Source of the DNA: an uncultured Lachnospiraceae bacterium
GTDB taxonomy: Bacteria; Bacillota; Clostridia; Lachnospirales; Lachnospiraceae
Assembly: GCA_910577275.1 (NCBI GenBank)
Contig: CAJTMW010000031.1
Span: 1-43,585 of the forward strand
Direction of reading: 5' to 3'
DNA: 43,585 bases
Shown: positions 1 through 9,700 of the stretch, one piece after another
How positions within the stretch are numbered: the stretch's first letter is position 1
How the letters are laid out: each line of letters starts with the position of its first letter
Program-made: the position numbers and the translations under genes
Notes under the pieces: generated by a model
Database searches by the model: none
The model's input: the letters and a program-made list of their open reading frames with translations, nothing else
Told to the model about the DNA's origin: nothing

Positions 1-149
1 TGCCAAAGATATTCTGCCTGACAGGATTCGTCATGGCGAATTGATTTTCACATTTTTACAACATTATTGTACAATTATCCGGTAAAAATGTCAATTACAA
101 ATTTATAAAAAAATACTAAAGTAAAAATTTTTCTTCCTTAATTATAAAG

Positions 150-175
150 GGGAGCCGCGGTTGCCCGCGACTCCC
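150..175 (-). terminator. Intrinsic terminator of the giant surface-protein operon
   Basis: Read on the minus strand, an 11-bp GC-rich stem (one G-T pair) closes a GCAA tetraloop and is followed by CTTTATAATT and, further on, a T-run. It lies 33 bases past the last gene (208-402), so it most likely ends the operon that starts at 10280. The flanking bases 1-149 are AT-rich and hold no gene I can support. Confidence 0.8.
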
Positions 176-207
176 TCCTGGTTTTCATTATTCAAGCCAG
201 CTTACTG

Positions 208-402
208 TCAAGCTTTCCCGCTCTTTAACGGTACTGCGTCGTCTGCATAAAGCTTCGATATCTGGTCTTCCAAATCCTTCTCCTGCTTCTTCATATCATG
301 GTGCTTCCAGGCAAAAGCCGCAATCACCACAATCAGGATAATGAGCGCCGGTAAATCCCACCAGCAAAAGCCCAGTGTGGTATGTTCTAAAATATATGAC
401 AT
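208..402 (-). CDS. Small single-span membrane protein (64 aa), W-W-D-L-P-A-L type
   Basis: A 64-residue protein with a short N-terminus, the motif WWDLPAL, one hydrophobic span (about residues 19-32, IILIVVIAAFAW) and a charged cytosolic tail (KHHDMKKQEKDLEDQISKLY) likely to form a short coiled coil. The start is fixed by an excellent Shine-Dalgarno (AAGGAGGA) six bases upstream. It is the last gene of the giant surface-protein operon, 18 bases after its 70-residue neighbour, and the two share the (F/W)W(D/E)LPAL motif. The tail resembles the cytosolic end of the giant protein (HSMKKRQKKLAELKDQLAEE). I know no named family. A role as partner or assembly factor of the giant protein is inference from context. 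Confidence 0.75.
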   Translation of the reverse strand: MSYILEHTTLGFCWWDLPALIILIVVIAAFAWKHHDMKKQEKDLEDQISKLYADDAVPLKSGKA

Positions 403-420
403 ATTCAGTCCTCCTTCCCG

Positions 421-633
421 TCACCTTGAAGCTGCAGGATTTCCTGTTGTTTCCTGCTGAATGGTTTTCAGCCTTTCTTCTCTGTCCTCATCAAACTGTT
501 TTTCACGCTTCTTCTGTTTATGGCTGTGCACCACAAGCTCTACCAGTGTAATTACTCCTGCAAGGAGCGCCGGCAGTTCCCAGAAGTGCATGCCTAAACT
601 GTTGTGTGTAAAACCGTATAAATTCATCCACAT
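421..633 (-). CDS. Small single-span membrane protein (70 aa), F-W-E-L-P-A-L type
   Basis: This 70-residue protein has an amphipathic N-terminus, the motif FWELPAL at about residue 17, one membrane span (LLAGVITLVELVV) and a highly charged tail (HSHKQKKREKQFDEDREERL). The start has an AGAGGT Shine-Dalgarno six bases upstream. It lies between the giant surface protein and the 64-residue protein on the same strand and shares architecture with the latter: a Trp-acidic-Leu-Pro-Ala-Leu motif at the membrane border, then a basic coiled-coil-like tail. The function is unknown. The pair looks like an ancient duplication, and both tails resemble that of the giant protein. Position and design suggest co-expression with that protein. 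Confidence 0.75.
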   Translation of the reverse strand: MWMNLYGFTHNSLGMHFWELPALLAGVITLVELVVHSHKQKKREKQFDEDREERLKTIQQETTGNPAASR

Positions 634-746
634 ATTTTTACCTCTTTCATTTCCAGTTCCGCATCCGCCCTTCCACGTACCGCTTCCGGTACGCTTCGGG
701 CATCTGCTGTTTTCAGTTTCACATTCATTCTTTGTTCTGCGCGTCC
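634..746 (-). other. Intercistronic spacer with a stable 7-bp hairpin
   Basis: Between the giant gene and the 70-aa gene, bases 676-693 form CGTACCG-GAAG-CGGTACG (minus strand) without a T-run. This looks more like an mRNA processing or stabilising hairpin than a terminator. A 34-codon frame runs through the spacer on the minus strand but has no Shine-Dalgarno. Confidence 0.4.
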
Positions 747-3700
747 TTACCTTGCACTTTCTTTCGTGTCTGCGATTCCAAGCTGCCTTTTCAGCGTCTC
801 CTCCGCTAACTGGTCTTTCAGCTCAGCCAGCTTCTTCTGGCGCTTCTTCATGCTGTGTGTAAACCATGAGTAGATAATCAGGGTCGCCAGCATCAGCAGG
901 AAGCTTAAGATACAGCACTTGTGGTCGTCGAGTTCTCTGTTGTCGAGAGGGATTTCTTCTTCCTCTATCGGAATGACTGTAACGTTTCCATCGTCATCCA
1001 CATCAATAAGCGCTCCCTCTAAAGGCACTTCCTCATCTCCAACCGCTGTCAGTGCTGCCGGTATTACTACCTGTACCGCGGCTGCCGCTGCCGGACCGGG
1101 AACAACAGGTGCTGCGGGTTCAACAATCGGCTCTACGGGAGGTTCAGGTTCTTCTGGTGTGGGCGGTACTGGCGGTGCGGGAGGTTCTGGCTCGTCAGGT
1201 GTAGGCGGTGTCGGAGGTTCCGGTGATATCGGCGGCGTAGGTTCCGGCTCGTCGGGCGTCGGAGGTGTCGGCGGTGTGGGTATTGAATAAACAACCGTCA
1301 CATTGACATCTCTATCGGGCATTACGCCTGTTACCGCTGCCAGACTGCTGTTATAGCCTGCAATTACAGGTGAAGCTACTACATAGGTCTCGCCAACCGG
1401 ATAATAACGTGTTACTGCATCTGCTGCCATAGTGCCATCTGCATATTGGTATTGGATTGTCAATGTATATGTGTCTTCCGTTTCAGCCGGGTCTGACTCT
1501 CCTGTTTCCTCCTCCGGGTCTACAGGGTCTTTACCGGGAGGATTCACAGTGTCTGCCGTTGCCCTTACTGTATTCCTTATTCCGGCATTTTCACTATCTG
1601 TTATTCCTAATTGTGTATTAAGTGCCGCATCCGCACTGGTTACTACATATTCGCATTCCAGAACTACTTCTTCATCAGGCTCCAAGCTGCCTATTTTCAC
1701 AGTATTGTCAGGATTAAGCGTAATTCCCGCCTGCGCAAGGGCTCCTGCATCATTTGCAGAAATTCCTTTCAGCTTTGTAAAGTTCACCGCACCTGTTACA
1801 TTATTACTCAGCGTATCCGTAACTACTATATTTTCAAGTGTTACGTTTGCATCGCTTTTTACTGTAATCCGGTAGCTGAGCGTATCGCCAGCGTGATAGG
1901 TTCCATCAGCACGTGCATCACTGGTAAGTTCCTTCGTGATACTGTAAGAAGTATCAATAGCAGCCATTCTAATAGTTTCTGTACCCGTTGCGGTAACCAT
2001 ATTCCCATCAGGGTCTGTTCCTGAAGCCGTTGCGGTATTTACCACCTCACCTGCAAGAATATCCGCAGACGTCACTGTATATCGGGTAGTACGTTCTTTA
2101 CTTGGTTTTCTTAATAGCGGAATTGCACTATCGCCCGGAACAAGCGTTCCCACATTCCATTCAAGTCCGGTCAGCGGGTCTGTTAGTTGAATGCCCTTAA
2201 TAGTTACATTCCCATTATTAATAACCTTGATTGTATAAGTTACCACCTCGTCTCTTGCATAGGTTTTATTCGGGTCGTCATTTCCTAATGCTGTCTTTTG
2301 GACATAAAGACTCGGATTGGGAGTTGCAACAGGTGATTCTACTTCACCAGGAATTACTTCCGGTTCCGGATAATCCGGTTCCAAATCAGACACCTCCGCC
2401 GTCACGCTGTTAACCACCTTGCCAGCTTTGATATCGTCTTCATCTACCTTATAAGATACTGTCCGCTCCCATGTATCACCCGGTTTGAAATCACCTTCAA
2501 TTTCCCATTCTTTTCCGACCATTTCATCTTTTACTGTAATACCTGTTAATGTCAGATTACCGGTATTCGTCGCTACAATCTTATAGTTGATTGTTTCGCC
2601 AAGTACATATGCCACTTTATCTGCGGGACCTTCTGGAACTGTCTTTACCAACGTCAGTTGAGGGTTCATTTCTTCCGTTGTAATCTCTACGGCAATATCA
2701 CTTCTAACAGCAGTCTGTGCCGGATAAATATATTCGATTTGATTATCCTCCACTTCCTGTTCTTCGCCATTAATTTTAATAGATTTAATGACATAATTTT
2801 CGCCTGCTTTGAAAGACATTGCCGAGGAAGCAGCAGCATAGCGTACATCCTGACTGGCCTCTGTCACAGTACCATGGTCAATCGTACCGCTGACTGTGTA
2901 CTGAATCGGGAAGTATACATGTAATGCAAGACTTCCATCTCCTTCAACATTACCGCTTATAACATTTCTATTGTCACTCGTATCATAAATATATCTGCCC
3001 GATTCCAGCTTATGGATTGTTGTGTCCGGTATAAGAGCTGTTCCTGGCAAGCTCACCGACGTATCAGTTGTTCCTTTCTTTTCTACAGGTTCTTCATCTG
3101 AATATACTCCGTCTGAAGGACTCTGGTAATGATACTGTACAGTGTAGACAGTATCGGTATTGGCGCTCCATGCGGCATAGTATGTTGTCGTCCCTGCCGG
3201 GTATTTCTCCGGAAGGCTCCCTACTGGTTCACCTGTCAGTTCTGCACTGCCATACCAGCCGTTGAATGTGTAGCCGGTTCTCGCCGTCGTCGGCATTGCC
3301 CGGTTCGTTATTTCCTGTCCGGTTGCCCCTTCCATAGCTTCTACCGCACTTCCTCCGTTCGTCACAAACGTTATATGCGCTGCGTCCGCCGTATAGTAGA
3401 AGGTTATCTCCTTATTCAGGCTGTCTAACGTGAAGCTCTGCGTCGCAGGCTCTGCTGCCGTATAGCCGGTTACCACTACCGCACTCTCGGTATACTCTGC
3501 ATCAAACGTCTTGTTCTGCTCCACCTTGTCTTCCGCTACGCTCGTCGTCGTGTCTTCTAGATAGTAGTGTACCGTGTAGCTTACATCTGTCTTTACCGTC
3601 CATGACGCATAGTATGTTGTCGTCCCTGCCGGGTACTTCTCCGGAAGGCTCCCTACTGGTTCACCTGTCAGTTCCGCACTGTCATACCAGCCGTTGAATG

Positions 3701-6700
3701 TGTAGCCAGTTCTCGCCGTCGTCGGCATTGCCCGGTTCGTTATTTCCTGTCCGGTTACTCCTTCCATATCATCTACCGCACTTCCTCCGTTCGTCGCAAA
3801 CGTTATCTGTGCTGCGTCCGCCGTATAGTAGAAGGTTATCTCCTTATTCAGGCTATCTAATGTGAAACTCTGCTGGCCGTCTCCTACTACCGTATAGCCA
3901 GTTACCCTTTTTGAATATTCCGTATAGCTTCCACCAAATGTCTTGTTTACCTCTGTCTTGTCTGCCGCAACACTGTCCGTCGTCCCTTGCAGATAATAAT
4001 GCACTATATAGCTTACGTTCTCATTGGCTTTCCATGCAGCATAATACGTCGTCGTCCCTGCCGGGTATTTCTCAGGGAGGCTTCCTACTTTTTCTCCTGT
4101 CAGCCCCGCATTGTTATACCATCCGTTGAACGTATAGCCGGTTCTCGTTGTTGTCGGCATCTCCCGGCTCGCTATTTCCTGTCCGGTTTTTCCTTCCATG
4201 GGCGCTACCGCACTTCCCCCGTTCGTCACAAACGTTATCTCGGCATCGTCTGCCGTGTAATAGAAAATTATCTCCTTATCCAGGCTGTCTAACGTGAAGC
4301 TCTGCTGGCCGTCTCCTACTACTGTATAGCCGGGTATCACTTTGGCATTCTCGCTATACTCCGCATCAAACGTCTTGTTCTGCTCCACCTTGTCTTCCGC
4401 TACGCTCGTCGTCGTGTCTTTCAAATAGTAATGTACTGTGTAGCTTACGTCTGTCTTTGCCATCCATGACGCATAGTATGTTGTTGTCCCCGCCGGGTAT
4501 TTCTCCGGAAGGCTCCTTACAGCTTCGCCCGTTAGCTCCGCATTGCCATACCAGCCATTGAATGTGTAACCGGTTCTCTCTGTCGTCGGCATTGTCTGGT
4601 CCGTTATTTCCTGACCGGTTACTCCCTTCATGGGCTCTACCGCACTTCCTCCGTTCGTCACAAACGTTATCTCGGCATCGTCCGCCGTGTAATAGAAAAT
4701 TATCTCCTTATTCAGGCTGTCTAACGTGAAGCTCTGCTGGCCGCTTCCTACTACCGTATAACCTGGCACCTCTTTTGAATGCTCTGTATACTCTTTGCCA
4801 AATGTCTTGTCTTCCTCTGTCTTGTCTGCCGCAACACTCTCCTTCGTGCCTGCCAGATAGTAATGCACTGTATAGCTTACGTTCTCATTGGCTTTCCATG
4901 CGGCATAATACGTTGTCGTCCCTGCCGGGTATTTCTCCGGAAGGCTTCTTACTTCTTCTCCCGCCAGCCCCGCATTGCCATACCATCCGTTGAATGTGTA
5001 GCCGGTTCTATTTGTTGTCGGCATCTCCCGGTTCATTATCGCCTGACCGGTTACGCCTTCCATAGCTTCTACCGCACTTCCCCCGTTCGTCACAAACGTT
5101 ATCTCGGCATCGTCTGCCGTGTAATAGAAAATTATCTCCTTATTCAGGCTGTCTAACGTGAAGCTCTGCTGGCTGTCTCCTACTACTGTATATCCGGGTA
5201 TCACTTTGGCATTCTCGCTATACTCCGCATCAAATGTCTTGTTCTGCTCCACTTTATCTTCCGCTACGCTCGTCGTCGTGTCTTCCAGATAGTAGTGCAC
5301 TGTGTAACTTACGTCTGTCTTTGCCGTCCATGATGCATAGTATGTTGTCGTCCCCGCCGGGTATTTCTCCGGAAGGCTTCTTACAGCTTCGCCCGTCAGC
5401 TCCGCATTGCCATACCAGCCGTTGAATGTGTAACCGGTTCTCTCTGTCGTCGGCATTGTCTGGTCCGTTATTTCCTGACCGGTTACTCCCTTCATGGGCG
5501 CTACTGCACTTCCTCCGTTCGTCACAAACGTTATCTCGGCATCGTCCGCCGTGTAATAGAAAATTATCTCCTTATTCAGGCTGTCTAACATGAAGCTCTG
5601 CTGGCCGCTTCCTACTACCGTATAACCTGGCACCTCTTTTGAATGCTCTGTATACTCTTTGCCAAATGTCTTGTCTTCCTCTGTCTTGTCTGCCGCAACA
5701 CTGTCCATCGTCCCTTCCAGATAGTAATGCACTGTATAGCTTACATTCTCATTGGCTTTCCATGCGGCATAATACGTTGTCGTCCCTGCCGGGTATTTCT
5801 CCGGAAGGCTTCTTACTTCTTCTCCCGTCAGCCCCACATTGCCATACCAGCCGTTGAACGTGTAGCCGGTTCTATTTGTTGTCGGCATTGCCCGGTTCGT
5901 TATTTCCCCACCGGTTACTCCCTTCATGGGCTCTACCGCACTTCCCCCGTTCGTCACAAACGTTATCTCGGCATCGTCCGCCGTATAATAGAAGGTTATC
6001 TCCTTATTCAAGCTATCTAATGTGAAGCTCTGCGTCGTAGGTTCTACTGCTGTATAGCCCTGTACCACTACCGCATTCTCGGTATACTCCGCATCAAACG
6101 TCTTGTTCTGCTCCACTTTGTCGTCCGCTACCTTCGTTGTCGTATCTTTTAGATAATAATGTACTGTGTAGCTTACATTCTTATTTGCTTCCCACTGTGC
6201 ATACAACGTTAGCGGTTTTCTGATTGTAACCTCCTGACCAGCACTATATGATGTTCCCTGTCCATCTGCCTGTGTATTCCACCCGACAAATGTATAACCA
6301 GTCTTTTCAAAACCATTTTGTGCAATCGTAATAGGTTTACCAACTTTTCCCTTGGTCGCATCTGTCTTTCCACCGGTATGTCCATTTCCATCATAGCTGA
6401 GTGTTACAGGTTTTCTTGTAAAATGCGCCGTAAAGGTCAAACGTCCTATGGAACCTTTCCCGATTACAATATCTTTAACTAAGGTATTTTCCTGACTCTC
6501 ACCGTTTACTGTTCCATTTGTTGTCCATCCCTCAAAATTATATTCCTCCGTGTCAAAGGAAGGCCACATTAATGGAATGTCCTCCGATACTACCGTATAC
6601 TTTTTCGGATTGGCGTCGGGGACTGTGATAGTTACCGGGGTGTTCGTATCATCATCAATTCCCGCATAAGTAATATCATACTCATTTGGCGCAAGCTCAA

Positions 6701-9700
6701 ATCTGACAACATTTTTGCTATTGTCAGATGTGAGATTTGCCTGTGCATATCCTTCTTTAATCTTATATCCCTCTTTATTTAGTTTTGTTCCAATCTCTTT
6801 ATCGGGATAAACTCTAAAGCTCTTTGCCTCTGCTTCAATATCTTTCTGTTCAGCCTTTATATCTCCATTGTATACATACTCAACACGGTATCTAATCGCA
6901 TTAAGCGGAGAATAAACAAAGGTAATCTCATTTTTGCTTTTCGTACTCAGGACGATACTCTTTTCGTTCGCATCAGCAACGTAATCGCGATAATCGCCAC
7001 TCAAACTGATTGCACGCACACTTACCGTATCGCCTATCATGCCTACTACTTCTTTTGGCTCTACAATATCTATTTCAGAATCGCCGTCCTTTACTATGTG
7101 GCGAATCAAACAGGAAGTGTCCAATTTTTCATCCCATTTTGCATAGACAGTTATATCTTTGGTAATAGGCTGACTAAAATCAAATTCCTCTTTATAATCA
7201 GAATCTGCATACCAGCCAAGGAAATCAAAGCCCTCATGCATTATTTCTACTTCTTCTACCTTTTTGAGGTATTCAACTTCCTGAACCTTGTATGTTTCAG
7301 AACCGTCCATAAATGTGACTTCGTATTTCGGCATATCCCAATCGGCATAAAGAATCAGACCACTCGTTGGCATTTTCTTACCACCGGTATATTTTTCTGT
7401 ATGAGCTGGGTCTGTATACCAACCTTTAAAACCTGCGCCGTCAACCGGAGCCGTTGGCTCTGTTAAATAAGAGGAAATATCCGCCCCTATTGCTACCTGA
7501 TTAAAAGATATTCTTTCTCCCTCATAACCAAATAGTTCTAAGGAAACATCATTGGCATTATAATAAAAATCAACTTTCATGCCATTACTGGTGGTTACAT
7601 TACCCTTATTATTTCCCCATAGCTGTTTACTGCCATGCATTGCCTTATATTTTGTGTAATCCGGAAATTCATAAAAATCTGCGGAATACGTCAAATAATT
7701 AAACTTGACCGTTATTTCTTTATATAATCCGTATGTTCTTTCATCAAATTTTATCTGCTCACTACCATTATAATTTTCCAACCAGTAGCTTAATGTTTGC
7801 TCGCGGGTTGCTTGATATTCATAGCTATAGACTGTACCACCTCCTGACGGCATGGTGTCAAAAACTGCAACTTTATTACTATCACTATTTGTTAATGTCC
7901 ATGCATATTTATTCCCAGTCGGCTCATTCCACTCACGGTTCATAATTTCCGTGATATTCGCGCCATACTTGGCAGATAAGGATAATTTTTGGTCCTTACC
8001 ATTTATCCTAAAACTCTTATTTGATGTTAATGTATATACATTTCTGCTGTAATACGCTTTTATAACTGTACTTCCATCTGCCGCTATAGCCGCGCTTGTT
8101 GCTTTTTTAAATGTAAAATTTTTAGTATCCAGACCGCTTGGAGATGCTGTTTCTGCGGTTACTGTCACTGTGTTCCCAGCATATCCGGTCTTTATTTCAC
8201 TACTTAAGAAAGAATAATCAGTATCATTTGCATTCTCTATAAAGTATAGCACTGTATAGCTTACTTCCTTCTTCTCCCATCCCGCATAAACCGTCACATC
8301 AGAATCTATGCTCGCAATCGTCTTCTCTGCGGGAATCGTACATTCCGCATCTTTGTACCACCCTGTAAAGGTATATCCCTGTCTGGTGGGGGCTGGAGCA
8401 AATGTTGAGGAAGTTGGCGGAACTGCGGGAGAGACAAAATAGCAGCTTGAACTATGAGTATGTTCTTCCTTTGTACAGGTGAGATTCCAGTTCCGACCAG
8501 TCCACTCGTAACACCCATTCCATATGTCATGTGTATGCTCCTCTTTGCCACAGATAAGCTTCCTTACTTCATCACTACCAGGCTTCCCGCTCTCACCATC
8601 ATACACTTTCGCTTCATCCTCATAAAGCCACTTTTCAGCCTTAACATAAGAACCACCCTGTGTATCATATGTTACAGTATAATTATTGCGGACATACTCC
8701 ACAATAACTTCGGTCGTTCCGTCTCCGGTCACGGTCTGCTGCTTCACAGCCTTTGGCGTAAAACCTGTTATCGCCTTAGCCTCTACTTCCGTCAGTTCCC
8801 CGACCTTCTTATCTGTAAATGTTTCAGATGTTTCAGTATAAGTAGCGGGGTCGTCTGTCACACTCTTATTTCCTTTTGTCGGAACGCGGGTAACAACAGT
8901 ATATTCTCCCTCCCCGGCCTTAAACACAACGCCTACACTATCGCCTGACGCCGTATCCTCGGAGAACTCCAGCTTCGCTGTAATCTGATATCCGGTATCG
9001 GCACTTCCACTAATGTTGTATTCATCCGGAGTAGCCTCATCCAGTTCCGCCGTATATCCCGCAATTCCTTTAAAGGAATGCGTAAAGTTATATTCCCCGT
9101 TCTCCTCCTCCACCATTACAGTTTCCGAGTCCAGGGCTATACTTCCGTCTTCATATACAAAGCTGATGCTGACCGGAATCTGCCCTGCTTTTACAAATTC
9201 AACATCATCTATCTTGCCCACATAAACCGCACGCGCACGCCGCGGGCTGCCGGAGGCCGGTGCAGAGCCGCTTCCTCTTAAAACGGCTACCCAGCCGTCG
9301 GCAACTCCGTAATCAATCCTTGCAAATGCCTGATACTCACTGTCGAAATCATCCTTTGACAGTACAACCTCTCCTGTCACGCATTCCATTCCTTCTCTGC
9401 TGTATGCACGGTCAATCAGGTTTACGCTTCCGTCCGCCAAATCTTTATCTGTCAGCCTGATTGTTTCCTCTGACCGGAAGGTTCCCAGATTATCTGTTGA
9501 AAGAATGTGCTCGAGTACAACTGTGTATACCTTTGCATCTTCTTCTGCAAGCACATAATATATCCGCACGATATTATTATCGGGATTATCGCTTACCTTT
9601 CCATTTTCATTTTCCACATAGTCCAGCACATAATTCATTCCATTATGTACTGCCGCGCTTTCCACAGAAGTTAAAATCACTTCTCCTAATACGCCGTCTT

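Noticed and set aside
2..85. Possible 3' end of a rightward gene at the left edge (27 codons then TAA)
   Set aside because: Too short to judge, no recognisable motif; a leftward start at 34 is equally weak and lacks a Shine-Dalgarno.
3165..6188. Regularly spaced repeats resembling a CRISPR array
   Set aside because: Units are 432 bp and fully coding with conserved protein modules; no short repeat/spacer structure or cas genes.
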